A stretch of 64,000 nt of DNA, taken from contig NZ_SZUA01000001.1 in NCBI RefSeq assembly GCF_005239095.1, positions 212,848-276,847 of the forward strand, in the 5' to 3' direction. This DNA is from Luteimonas gilva. Lineage in GTDB: Bacteria; Pseudomonadota; Gammaproteobacteria; Xanthomonadales; Xanthomonadaceae. Under the pieces are notes generated by a model that did no database searches, was not told where the DNA came from, and saw only the letters and a list, made by a program, of their open reading frames with translations. Both the position numbers and the translations under genes were made by a program. Every line of letters starts with the position of its first letter. Position 1 is the stretch's first letter. This document shows, one piece after another, positions 18,048 through 26,154 of the stretch.

Positions 18048-20066
18048 ATGCCGAAACCGATGTTACGCCTGCTGCCTTGGCTGTTGCTGGCCTGTATCGG
18101 GCCGACGCCGGCGCGCATCTTGACGGCCAACATAGCGCGGGTCGGCACGCCCGTGGCGACCTTGGAGGGCGTGACGGTCCGGCTGGATTGGCCGGCGCAA
18201 GCGGCGCAGGGCGAGCTGACCTTGACGGCCCGGCGCATCGCCGCGCCGGACCTGGGCTACCGTTATGCCGACGTGACCTGGCGCTGCCCGCTGACGCGCG
18301 ACGGGCAGGGCGGCTGGCGTTGCGACGGCACGCTGCGTGCTGGCCGGTCGCGGCCGATGCGGCTAGCCGTGGACCTAGGCGTGGCCACGACCGACGTCGC
18401 CTTGAGCCAAGGCGAGGCCCGTTTCGCGCTGCGCCGGCAGGCGGCGGCTCCGGACGCGACGGCGCTCGACCTGACCCGGGTCCCGGTCGCCTGGGTGCAA
18501 GCCCTGTCGAGCCAGGCCTGGAGCGGCGGGCGCCTGAAGCAGGGGCGGCTCGACGGCAAATTGACCGTAGAGGCGCCCGAGCGCAAACCGCTGCGCATCG
18601 CCGGCAGGATCGCGGTTTCGAACCTCGGCTTGGACACGCCGGACGGCACGATCGCCGCCGAAAACGTGTCCGGCGATCTCGACATCGATTATCGGACGCA
18701 GGCGCCGGACACCCGCATCGCCGTCCACGGCAAGCTTCGCAAGGGCGAATTCCTGGCCGGCAACGCCTACGTCGCTTTGCCGGCCTCGCCGGTGGAGCTG
18801 CGCATCGAAGCGGCGCGTTCCGGCGCAGGCCCTTGGCGCTTGCCGCGGATCGAGTGGCGCGACGGCGACGTCTTGCGGCTCGCCGGCGGCGGCGCCTTGA
18901 CGGTCGACGGCGGCATCGGCGATTTGGCGCTGGAAATATCCAGCCGCGACATCGCGCCGCTGCGGCAACGCTATTTGTCCGGCTGGCTCGGCCTGGTCGG
19001 TTTGAGCGAGTTGGGGATGAGCGGCGCGATCGACGCGCGCTTGCGCATCGCCGGCGCGGAATTGAGCGCCGCCGATGCGCGCTTGCACGGCGTCGCTTTG
19101 CGCGATGCGCAGCAGCGTTTCGCTTTCGACGGATTGGACGGCGATGTGCGCTTCTCGGCCGGCCCGCCCACGGCCAGCGAATTGCGTTGGCGCAGCGGGC
19201 AATTGCAGGGGTTGGATTTCGGGGCGATCGCGCTGCCGTTCGAAAGCCGCGACGGCGTGCTGCGCCTGCGGCAGCCGGCGGCGATGCCGATGCTCGGCGG
19301 CAGGGTCGGTTTCGAAGCGATGGAATTGCGCCCGCCCGCGGGCGGCGCCGGGATGCGGATCGAATTCGGCATGAACCTGGCGCGCATCGATTTCGGCAAA
19401 GTCTCCGCCGCGCTGGGGCTGCCGGCCTTCAGCGGCGAGCTCAGCGGCAATCTGCCGCGCGCCCGCTACGCCGACGACCGCATCGATTTCGACGGCGGCC
19501 TGGACCTGCAATTGTTCGGCGGCACGGTGCGCGCCACGTCGCTGTCGATGGAGCGGCCGTTCGGCGTCGCGCCGACGCTGTCGGCCGACATCGCATTGCA
19601 GGGCTTGGACCTGCAGGCGCTGACCGGCGTATTCGATTTCGGCAGCATCAGCGGCCGCCTCGACGGTCGCATCGCCGGTTTGCGCCTGGTCGATTGGAGT
19701 CCGGCGGAATTCGACGCGGAATTCCGCACCGTGCCCGCGGCGGGCGTGCGCCAGCGGATCAGCCAGCGCGCCGTGCAGAACATCTCCAGCGTCGGCGACG
19801 CCTCCTTCGTCGGCAGCCTGCAGGGCCGCTTGATCGGCTTCTTCGACGATTTCGGCTACGCCCGGATCGGCATTTCCTGCCGCCTGCAGAACGAAGTCTG
19901 CGAAATGGGCGGTCTGCGTTCAGCCGGCGACGGATTTACTATCGTCGAAGGGGCGGGGGTTCCGCGCCTGGACGTGGTCGGCTTCAATCGGCGGGTGGAT
20001 TGGCCGACCCTGGTCGAACGCCTGGCGGCGGTCGGCAAAGGCGACGTCAAACCCGTTTTCGAATGA
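18048..20066 (+). CDS. YdbH-like AsmA-superfamily envelope protein
   Basis: A 672-residue protein with one N-terminal hydrophobic segment (MLRLLPWLLLACIG) and a long, beta-rich body of repeated short strands (for example GRIAVSNLGLDTPDGTIAAENVSGDLDIDY). This pattern fits the bridge-like AsmA/TamB/YdbH group that moves phospholipids between the membranes. The assignment rests mainly on the next gene, which carries YdbL-type (DUF1318) and YnbE-like parts: in E. coli, ydbH-ynbE-ydbL form one operon. Overall fold and length suit YdbH, but no short signature motif can prove it by eye. Met5 is an alternative start. Confidence 0.65.
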   Translation: MPKPMLRLLPWLLLACIGPTPARILTANIARVGTPVATLEGVTVRLDWPAQAAQGELTLTARRIAAPDLGYRYADVTWRCPLTRDGQGGWRCDGTLRAGRSRPMRLAVDLGVATTDVALSQGEARFALRRQAAAPDATALDLTRVPVAWVQALSSQAWSGGRLKQGRLDGKLTVEAPERKPLRIAGRIAVSNLGLDTPDGTIAAENVSGDLDIDYRTQAPDTRIAVHGKLRKGEFLAGNAYVALPASPVELRIEAARSGAGPWRLPRIEWRDGDVLRLAGGGALTVDGGIGDLALEISSRDIAPLRQRYLSGWLGLVGLSELGMSGAIDARLRIAGAELSAADARLHGVALRDAQQRFAFDGLDGDVRFSAGPPTASELRWRSGQLQGLDFGAIALPFESRDGVLRLRQPAAMPMLGGRVGFEAMELRPPAGGAGMRIEFGMNLARIDFGKVSAALGLPAFSGELSGNLPRARYADDRIDFDGGLDLQLFGGTVRATSLSMERPFGVAPTLSADIALQGLDLQALTGVFDFGSISGRLDGRIAGLRLVDWSPAEFDAEFRTVPAAGVRQRISQRAVQNISSVGDASFVGSLQGRLIGFFDDFGYARIGISCRLQNEVCEMGGLRSAGDGFTIVEGAGVPRLDVVGFNRRVDWPTLVERLAAVGKGDVKPVFE

Positions 20067-20101
20067 TCGCGACTTCTTTTCGTTTCAGCAGGAGAACAGC
20101 T

Positions 20102-20710
20102 ATGCGTCGTTGGTTCGGAATGCCGGTGGCCGCCGCGCTCGCGCTCAGCGCCTGCGTGACCATCAATGTCTATTTCCCCGCGGCCGAAGCGAAAGAAGCG
20201 GCCAAGGAATTCGTCGAAAAAGTGATCGGCGAGGATGCGCCGCAAAGCGCGCCCGCGAAGCCGGACGGCGGCGGCATGGCCGATGCGCACGGTCCGTCGC
20301 CGGGGTTCGATCCGCTGACGCTGTTGGGCATTTCGCCGGCGTACGCGCAATCCTCGCCGGACATCACGATCAAGACGCCGGCGATCCAGGCGATCCAATC
20401 GCGCATGGCTTCGCGCTTCGACGGCAGCCTGCGCGCCCATTTCGATTCCGGCGCGCTGGGGTTCGGCAACGACGGCGAGATCGAAGTGCGCGACGCGTCC
20501 AAGATCGCGCTCGGCGAGCGGGTCGCGGTGAACCAGGCCGTGGCCGAGCAGAACCGCGACGCCAAGGCGGTGTATCGCGAAATCGCCGTGGCCAACAAGC
20601 ACCCGGAATGGGAAGCGCAGATCCGCAGCGTGTTCGCCCGGCAGTGGGCCGACAGTGCGCGCGGTGGCTGGTGGTATCAGGACTCAGGCGGTGCCTGGAA
20701 GCAGAAATAA
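20102..20710 (+). CDS. YdbL (DUF1318) lipoprotein with a YnbE-like N-terminus
   Basis: A 202-residue exported protein. The N-terminus is a lipoprotein-type signal, AALALSACVTINVYFPA, with the cysteine at about residue 18. The segment after the cysteine resembles YnbE, a tiny outer-membrane lipoprotein with a TIN-type strand. The C-terminal 70 residues (LGERVAVNQAVAEQNRDAK to the GWWYQDSGGAWKQK end) match the DUF1318 family of YdbL. A middle linker is Pro/Ala-rich. I infer a fusion of the two YdbH partners. A 35-base gap and a clear GGAG ribosome site link it to the YdbH-like gene. Confidence 0.75.
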   Translation: MRRWFGMPVAAALALSACVTINVYFPAAEAKEAAKEFVEKVIGEDAPQSAPAKPDGGGMADAHGPSPGFDPLTLLGISPAYAQSSPDITIKTPAIQAIQSRMASRFDGSLRAHFDSGALGFGNDGEIEVRDASKIALGERVAVNQAVAEQNRDAKAVYREIAVANKHPEWEAQIRSVFARQWADSARGGWWYQDSGGAWKQK

Positions 20711-21150
20711 GCTCCGTAGAGTCGACACTTTTTTTGCTCGTCATCCCGGCGCAAGCCGGGATCCAGGCTATCCGACGAACTGGTCGGTTGCGATGCGACT
20801 CATCGCATGGATAAAGGTTTTCGGGCTTTTGCCCGGGTCACTTTCTTTACTGGCATAAAGAAAGTAACCAAAGAAAGTGCCTAAATTCAACGGCGGTGCG
20901 TGAAGTCGCGCGTCTTGATCTGCCGGGCGCTGTAGCTGGACAGCACGCCGATTCTCGGTCTCGGTCCGTAGTTCGATGGCGGGCCGTTCGTATTGGCATC
21001 GCTTCGCTGTTTGGTCGCTGGCGGGCCTGGGGTGATGGTTGCGCAAAACGGCCAGTTTTTTGCGTGTCGCTGCGTGTGGTCGGTCGGTCTGGGCCGGTTT
21101 TCGCCTGAATTCTGCGAGAATGCCGGTTTTCGCGCGCGCAGTTTCGCCAC
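20711..21150. other. 440-base gap with hairpins, no gene
   Basis: After the half repeat, ACTTTCTTTA (20840-20849) pairs perfectly with TAAAGAAAGT (20856-20865) over a 6-base loop. AACCAAAGAAAGTGCC follows, a run I recognise as common in Xanthomonadaceae intergenic regions. I see no tRNA-like fold and no credible reading frame up to the rlmD start. Confidence 0.6.
20738..20770. repeat. Half copy of the CGTCATCCCGGC element
   Basis: CGTCATCCCGGCGCAAGCCGGGATCCAGGC contains a small palindrome and matches one end of the elements at 16316-16440 and 31173-31336. Confidence 0.65.
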
Positions 21151-22482
21151 GTGGCCAAGATCGATCAGACCCCTTTCCCCGTCGACATCCTCGACCTGAG
21201 CCACGACGGCCGCGGCGTCGCCCGCCGCGAGAACGGCAAGGCCGTGTTCGTCGCCGGCGCGCTGCCCGGCGAAAAAGTGATGGCCAAGCAGACCGCACGC
21301 TCGCGCAGTTTCGACGAGGCGACGACGCTGGAAGTGCTGGAACGCTCGCCCGATCGCGTCGAACCGCGTTGTCCGCATTTCGGCACCTGCGGCGGCTGCG
21401 CGCTGCAGCATTTGGACGAGGCCAAGCAGATCCTGGCCAAGCAGCGCGTGCTGCTGGAGAACTTCGAACGGATCGGCCACGTGACGCCGGAAACCTTGCT
21501 GCCGCCGCTCACCGATGCGGCTTGGGGTTATCGCCGCAAGGGGCGCTTCTCGGTGCGCCGCGTTGAAAAGAAGGACAAGACCCTGGTCGGCTTCCGCGAA
21601 GCCGATCCGCGCTTCGTCGCCGATCTGTCGATCTGCCACACCGTGATCCCGCAAATCGGCCAGCGCATCGCCGCGCTCTCGGCGCTGATCGACGGCATGG
21701 ACGGCCGCCGCGACATTCCGCAGATCGAATTCATCGCCGGCGATCCCACGCCCGACTACAGCGGCATCGCGCTCGTTTTCCGCCATCTGCTGCCGCTGTC
21801 GGAAGCCGATCGCAACGCTTTGGTCGCATTCGGACGAGAACATGGCTTCGCCGTCTTCCTGCAGCCGGGCGGCGTGGATTCGGTGCACGCCTTGTGGCCC
21901 GAAGCGCCGCAATTGTCTTTCCGTTTGCCGGACTGGGATGTGGAATTCGCGTTCAAGCCGCTGGATTTCATCCAAGTCAACGCGGGCCTGAATCGGAAGA
22001 TGATCGCGTTGGCGCTGCAATTGCTCGATGCGCGCGCCGACGAGCGGGTGCTCGATCTGTTCTGCGGATTGGGCAATTTCACCTTGCCGCTGGCGCGCGC
22101 CGTGCGCGAAGTCGTCGGCGTCGAAGGCGAGGCCGGTCTGGTGGCCAGAGCCAAAGAAAACGCCGCGCGCAACGGTCTGGCGAACGCTCAATTCCACGCC
22201 GCCGATCTGGCCCAGGATTTGAGCGGACACGCCTGGATGCGCGCCGGTTTCGACCGCCTGCTGCTCGATCCGCCGCGCTCGGGTGCGGACGCGGTGCTCA
22301 AGCAATTGCCGCTGAAAGGATTGAAGCGGATCGTATACGTCAGCTGCCATCCCGCTTCTCTGGCGCGCGATGCGGGCTATCTGGTGAACGAACGCGGCTG
22401 GAAGCTGCGCAGCGCGGGCGTGATGGACATGTTTCCGCACACCGCGCACGTCGAATCGATCGCGATGTTCGAGCCCAAATAG
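21151..22482 (+). CDS. rlmD: 23S rRNA (uracil1939-C5)-methyltransferase RlmD
   Basis: A 443-residue SAM-dependent RNA methyltransferase. The N-terminal TRAM domain is seen in FPVDILDLSHDGRGVARRENGK. Iron-sulfur cysteines are in CPHFGTCGGC and SICHTV. The SAM-binding part has DLFCGLGNFTLPLA, and LLDPPRSGA and YVSCHP carry the catalytic region. The GTG at 21151 is the only start that keeps the TRAM domain; no clear ribosome site precedes it. Confidence 0.95.
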   Translation: MAKIDQTPFPVDILDLSHDGRGVARRENGKAVFVAGALPGEKVMAKQTARSRSFDEATTLEVLERSPDRVEPRCPHFGTCGGCALQHLDEAKQILAKQRVLLENFERIGHVTPETLLPPLTDAAWGYRRKGRFSVRRVEKKDKTLVGFREADPRFVADLSICHTVIPQIGQRIAALSALIDGMDGRRDIPQIEFIAGDPTPDYSGIALVFRHLLPLSEADRNALVAFGREHGFAVFLQPGGVDSVHALWPEAPQLSFRLPDWDVEFAFKPLDFIQVNAGLNRKMIALALQLLDARADERVLDLFCGLGNFTLPLARAVREVVGVEGEAGLVARAKENAARNGLANAQFHAADLAQDLSGHAWMRAGFDRLLLDPPRSGADAVLKQLPLKGLKRIVYVSCHPASLARDAGYLVNERGWKLRSAGVMDMFPHTAHVESIAMFEPK

Positions 22483-22500
22483 CGGCGCATACGATGCTCT

Positions 22501-22585
22501 TGTGGGAGCGGCTTCAGCCGCGAGCTCTTCCCGCAAGCATGCGCGATCTGACGTCAAGAGCTCGCGGCTGAAGCCGCTCCTACAA
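22501..22585. repeat. Paired REP-like element after rlmD
   Basis: Two inverted units, GTGGGAGCGGCTTCAGCCGCGAGCTC and its complement, are about 33 bases apart. Same family as 5713-5800. Confidence 0.9.
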
Positions 22586-22596
22586 GAATCAAGATC

Positions 22597-23115
22597 ATGC
22601 CCATCGAAATCGAACGCAAATTCCTGGTGACCGGCGACGGCTGGCGCCAGGCCGCCTACAAGTCCGTGCCGATGGCGCAGGGCTATATCAACGACCAGGC
22701 GGCGATGGACAGCGGCGCGCAGAAGGCCTCGGTGCGGGTCCGGATATCGGGCGACGGCGCTTTCCTGAACCTGAAATCGCGCGATTTGGGCGCCAGCCGC
22801 CAGGAATTCGACTATCCGATCCCGGCCGGCGACGCCCGCGCGCTGCTGGCGCTGTGCGTCGGCGGCACCGTCGAAAAACGCCGGCATTACGTGAACCACG
22901 CCGGCCACGTTTGGGAAGTCGACGAATTCCTGGGCGACAACGCGGGCCTGGTCGTGGCCGAATTGGAGCTGGAATCGGTCGGCGAAGCCTTCGAAAAGCC
23001 GGTCTGGGCCGGCGCGGAGGTCACCGAGCTCGCGCGCTATTACAATCTGGCCCTGGCGTCCCGGCCGTATTCGCAATGGAGCGAAACCGAGCGCTCGGCC
23101 GCCGATATCGTGTAG
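22597..23115 (+). CDS. CYTH-domain (triphosphate tunnel metalloenzyme) protein
   Basis: A 172-residue protein with the ExExK signature as IEIERKF at the N-terminus and the tunnel-lining charged motifs VRVRI, LNLKSR, EFDYPI and VDEF. Small bacterial CYTH proteins of this type usually act as inorganic triphosphatases; the exact substrate is not visible. No CHAD domain is attached. It stands alone between the rlmD repeat and nagZ, 45 bases upstream of nagZ. Confidence 0.85.
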   Translation: MPIEIERKFLVTGDGWRQAAYKSVPMAQGYINDQAAMDSGAQKASVRVRISGDGAFLNLKSRDLGASRQEFDYPIPAGDARALLALCVGGTVEKRRHYVNHAGHVWEVDEFLGDNAGLVVAELELESVGEAFEKPVWAGAEVTELARYYNLALASRPYSQWSETERSAADIV

Positions 23116-23160
23116 CGTGCGAGGCGTACGCTGCGAGACCGTGGCAAGGAGATTTCCGCA

Positions 23161-24168
23161 ATGCTCGTGATCGGCGTCGCCGGCACCGAACTCAAACCGC
23201 AGGAACGCGACTGGCTGCAGCACGACGCCTGCGCCGGCGTAATCCTGTTCAAGCGCAATTTCGCTTCGCGCGCGCAGGTGGCCGAGCTGTCCGCCGCGAT
23301 CCGTGAGGCCGCGCCGCGGCCGCAGTTGATCTGCGTGGATCAGGAAGGCGGGCGCGTGCAGCGTTTCCGCGAAGGCTACAGCGCGCTGCCGCCGCTGGAA
23401 GAAGTCGGGCGGATGTACGCCGCCGATCCGGTCGCCGCGCTCGAACTGGCCCAGGAGCACGCTTGGCTGATGGCCAGCGAAGTGCGCGCCAGCGGCGTAG
23501 ATTTGAGCTTCGCGCCGGTGGTCGACGTCGGCCACGGCAACCTGGCCATCGGCAACCGTTCCTTCTCGGAAGATCCGGCGGTGGTCGCCGAATTCACCCG
23601 CGCCTACGTGCGCGGCATGCACGCGGCCGGCATGGCCGCCACGCTCAAGCATTTCCCGGGCCACGGCACGGTGCGCGAGGACACGCATTACGACAACGCG
23701 AGCGACGACCGTTCGCTCGACGAAATGCGCCGCCGCGACCTAGTGCCTTTCGTCGCCGGCATCGAAGCCGGCGCCGACGCGGTGATGATGGCGCACATCG
23801 CCTATCCGCAAGTGGCGCCGGAGCCGGCGGGATACTCGTCGATTTGGATCCAGGACGTCCTGCGCAGGGAAATGGGCTTCCGCGGCGTGGTGTTCTCCGA
23901 CGACATCGGCATGAAGGCCGCTTATTCCGCCGGCGGCATCAAGGCACGCGTCGATGCGCACCTGGACGCGGGCTGCGACGTGGTGCTGGTCTGCCATCCC
24001 GAATTGGTCGAAGAATCGCTGGCGGCGGTGCAGGGGCGCCGGCTCAACACGATGGCCTTGATCGGCCTGATCGGCCGCGGCGCGATGGGCTGGGACGGCT
24101 TGCTGGCCGAAACCCGCTACGGCCAGGCGCAATCGCGCCTCGCCGGCGACGCCGGGGGCGTGGCATGA
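23161..24168 (+). CDS. nagZ: Beta-N-acetylhexosaminidase NagZ
   Basis: A 335-residue glycoside hydrolase family 3 enzyme that removes GlcNAc from muropeptides in cytosolic peptidoglycan recycling. It shows VDQEGGRVQRFR, SFAPVVDV, GNRSFSEDP and KHFPGHGTVREDTHYD, with the catalytic histidine, and FSDDIGM, with the nucleophile aspartate. AAGGAG precedes the ATG. The stop overlaps hpt (ATGA). Confidence 0.96.
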   Translation: MLVIGVAGTELKPQERDWLQHDACAGVILFKRNFASRAQVAELSAAIREAAPRPQLICVDQEGGRVQRFREGYSALPPLEEVGRMYAADPVAALELAQEHAWLMASEVRASGVDLSFAPVVDVGHGNLAIGNRSFSEDPAVVAEFTRAYVRGMHAAGMAATLKHFPGHGTVREDTHYDNASDDRSLDEMRRRDLVPFVAGIEAGADAVMMAHIAYPQVAPEPAGYSSIWIQDVLRREMGFRGVVFSDDIGMKAAYSAGGIKARVDAHLDAGCDVVLVCHPELVEESLAAVQGRRLNTMALIGLIGRGAMGWDGLLAETRYGQAQSRLAGDAGGVA

Positions 24169-24722
24169 CTCCGATACGACTGGCCGACGTGCTGCCCGAA
24201 GCGGAACTGATCCACAGCCGCGAAACCCTGGAAAACGCGATCGAACGCATCGCCGACGAGATCCGCGCCGATTACGACGGCGGCCTGCCGCCGCTCTACA
24301 TCACCGTGATGCACGGCGGCATGCCGTTCGCTTCGCAGTTGGCCTTCGCCTTGGGCGAGCGCGGCTTGGATCTGGAATTCGACTATCTGCACGCGACCCG
24401 CTACCGCGGCCAAACCACCGGCGCACGCTTGGCCTGGCTGCACCGTCCGGCCACGCCGATGCGCGGCCGCCGCGTGCTGCTGGCCGACGACATCCTCGAC
24501 GAAGGCCACACCTTGCTGGCGATCAAGCAATGGTGCGAAGACCAGGGCGCGGGCGACGTGCGCGTCGCGGTGCTCGCGGTGAAGGTGCACGACCGCTGCG
24601 TGGAGGGGATCGAGGCCGAATACGTCGGCGTCGAAGTGCCCGATCGCTACGTGTTCGGCTACGGCATGGATTTCCAGGAGCAGGGCCGCAACCTGCCTGC
24701 GATCTACGCGTTAAAAGCCTAG
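24165..24722 (+). CDS. hpt: Hypoxanthine-guanine phosphoribosyltransferase
   Basis: A 185-residue purine salvage enzyme that makes IMP or GMP from the base and PRPP. The PRPP-binding motif is VLLADDILDEGHT; the PPi loop is VMHGGMPF and the base-binding end is YVFGYGMDFQ. It is coupled to nagZ by a four-base overlap and followed by a methylthioinosine phosphorylase candidate whose product hypoxanthine it could use. The TAG stop is the first triplet of the adjoining inverted repeat. Confidence 0.92.
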   Translation: MTPIRLADVLPEAELIHSRETLENAIERIADEIRADYDGGLPPLYITVMHGGMPFASQLAFALGERGLDLEFDYLHATRYRGQTTGARLAWLHRPATPMRGRRVLLADDILDEGHTLLAIKQWCEDQGAGDVRVAVLAVKVHDRCVEGIEAEYVGVEVPDRYVFGYGMDFQEQGRNLPAIYALKA

Positions 24723-24810
24723 ACGCGGATCGAAGCGGATCAGAACGGATCGAAAACCGATTCAACGGATTTGATTTTTATCCGAATTCATCGGAATTGA
24801 TCCGTGTCTA
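24720..24810. repeat. Inverted repeat of GGATC-rich units after hpt
   Basis: TAGACGCGGATC at the left end pairs with GATCCGTGTCTA at the right end with one mismatch. In between are repeated CGGATC/CGGATTT-type units. The left arm includes the hpt stop codon. Confidence 0.75.
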
Positions 24811-24835
24811 AAAACAAGAAATACACGAGAACGAC

Positions 24836-25594
24836 ATGATCGACCTTTCCCTCGCCATCATCGGCGGCACCGGCGTCTACTCGCTGGCCCAACTCGAAGA
24901 CGCCGAAGCGCACCAGCCGGTGACCGCTTACGGCCCGCCTTCGGGCCCGATCCGCGTCGGCACGCTGTCCGGCAAGCGCGTCGCCTTCTTGGCCCGTCAC
25001 GGCGAGGGCCATTCGCTGCCGCCGCACAAGATCAACTACCGCGCCAACCTCGCCGCGCTGAAAGCGTTGGGCGCGACGAAAGTGCTGGCGATCAACACCG
25101 TCGGAGGCATCACCGAAGCCTTCGGTCCGCGCGTGCTGGCTTGCCCGGATCAGCTGATCGATTACACCTGGGGCCGCGTCTCGACCTTGAGCGAAGAGCC
25201 GGGCAGCGAAGTGCTGCACGTGGATTTCGGCGATCCGTACACGCTCTCGCTGCGCGAACGCGTGCTGTCCGCGGCGGGACGCGCGGGCGTCACGGTGGTC
25301 GGGCGCGGCTGCTACGGCGCGACCCAAGGCCCGCGCCTGGAAACCAAGGCCGAAATCGCGCGGATGAAGCGCGACGGCTGCGATCTGGTTGGCATGACCG
25401 GCATGCCCGAAGCGGGCTTGGCGCGCGAGCTCGGCTTGGACTACGCCTGCCTGGCGATCGTCGCCAACTGGGCGGCGGGCGCCGGCCCCAATCCGGACGA
25501 AGTCATCACTTTCGAGGACGTGCTGGCCCATGTGGCGGCCGCGTCCGCGCACCTGCCGGCTTTGGTCGCCGCCCTCCTGGCCGAAGCGGCCTGA
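24836..25594 (+). CDS. S-methyl-5'-thioinosine (or thioadenosine) phosphorylase
   Basis: A 252-residue purine nucleoside phosphorylase family member. It has IIGGTGVYSL, FLARHGEGHSLPPHKINYRAN (phosphate and sugar sites), GCYGATQGPRLETKAE and GMTGMPEAGLARELGL. In Pseudomonas a homologue beside nagZ was shown to act on methylthioinosine. Here the neighbours nagZ and hpt are the same kind, so I favour that substrate, which would give hypoxanthine for Hpt and methylthioribose-1-phosphate. Substrate choice between thioinosine and thioadenosine is inference. Confidence 0.82.
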   Translation: MIDLSLAIIGGTGVYSLAQLEDAEAHQPVTAYGPPSGPIRVGTLSGKRVAFLARHGEGHSLPPHKINYRANLAALKALGATKVLAINTVGGITEAFGPRVLACPDQLIDYTWGRVSTLSEEPGSEVLHVDFGDPYTLSLRERVLSAAGRAGVTVVGRGCYGATQGPRLETKAEIARMKRDGCDLVGMTGMPEAGLARELGLDYACLAIVANWAAGAGPNPDEVITFEDVLAHVAAASAHLPALVAALLAEAA

Positions 25595-25604
25595 GCCTTC
25601 GCTT

Positions 25605-25690
25605 TTTGTGGGAGCGGCTTTAGCCGCGAGCCCTTTCCGCAAGGCGTTCTGACCTAAAGGAAGAGCTCGCGGCTAAGCCGCTCCCACAAA
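25605..25690. repeat. Paired REP-like element before the cold-shock gene
   Basis: Two inverted GTGGGAGCGGCTTTAGCCGCGAGC units flank about 35 bases. The second unit lacks one base in the stem (GGCTAAGCCG). Same family as 5713-5800. Confidence 0.9.
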
Positions 25691-25733
25691 AGCCGGCGCC
25701 TCTTGGGGTGCCCCAGCCCTCCCGGCGGGGCGA

Positions 25734-25762
25734 TTGCCAGGACGCCCGCCCGTTTGCATACT
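25734..25762 (+). promoter_or_regulatory. Possible sigma-70 promoter of the cold-shock gene
   Basis: TTGCCA (25734-25739), 17 bases, then CATACT (25757-25762). The predicted leader is about 65 bases to the ATG at 25832. The -10 is only a fair match. Confidence 0.4.
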
Positions 25763-25831
25763 CCTGCCGCGCGGCCCGGCTGCCCCACGCGCCGCCGCGC
25801 GAACCGTATCCATCATGAGGTCAGGAAAGCT

Positions 25832-26038
25832 ATGCAGTACGGCACCGTGAAATGGTTCAACGACGCCAAAGGCTTCGGGTTCATCGCGCCCGAGGACGGC
25901 AGCTCCGACGTATTCGTGCACTTCTCGGCGATCAACGCCCAGGGCTTCCGCAGCCTGCAAGAAGGCCAGCGCGTCGGCTACGAAGTGGTGCAGGGCCCCA
26001 AGGGCGCGCAAGCCGCCGGGGTCGTGCCGGCGCAGTGA
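25832..26038 (+). CDS. Cold-shock domain protein (CspA family)
   Basis: A 68-residue single cold-shock domain. RNP1 reads KGFGFI and RNP2 reads VFVHFS; the start GTVKWFN is typical. It is an RNA chaperone binding single-stranded nucleic acid. The start ATG has AGGAAAG 5 bases upstream. It is a single-gene unit with its own terminator at 26065-26090. Whether it is cold-induced cannot be told from the sequence. Confidence 0.95.
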   Translation: MQYGTVKWFNDAKGFGFIAPEDGSSDVFVHFSAINAQGFRSLQEGQRVGYEVVQGPKGAQAAGVVPAQ

Positions 26039-26064
26039 TCGCCGGCCGAACGAGTCATTCCTGA

Positions 26065-26090
26065 CCCCGCGCACGTCGCGGGGTTTTTTT
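26065..26090 (+). terminator. Intrinsic terminator of the cold-shock gene
   Basis: CCCCGCG (26065-26071), loop CACGT, CGCGGGG (26077-26083), then seven T (26084-26090). The 7-bp GC stem followed by a T-run makes this the clearest rho-independent terminator in the window. Confidence 0.93.
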
Positions 26091-26154
26091 CGGCCGATGC
26101 GGCCGGCGTCACGTCGGATGCGCGAGAATCCGGGCAAACCCGCCGGAGCCGCCG

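Noticed and set aside
20711-21150. Possible RNA gene in the gap before rlmD
   Set aside because: No cloverleaf, no T-run terminator and no conserved RNA motif that I can see; only repeats.
24720-24835. A CRISPR-like array from the repeated GGATC units
   Set aside because: Units are short, irregular and arranged as one large inverted repeat, without spacers of constant size.
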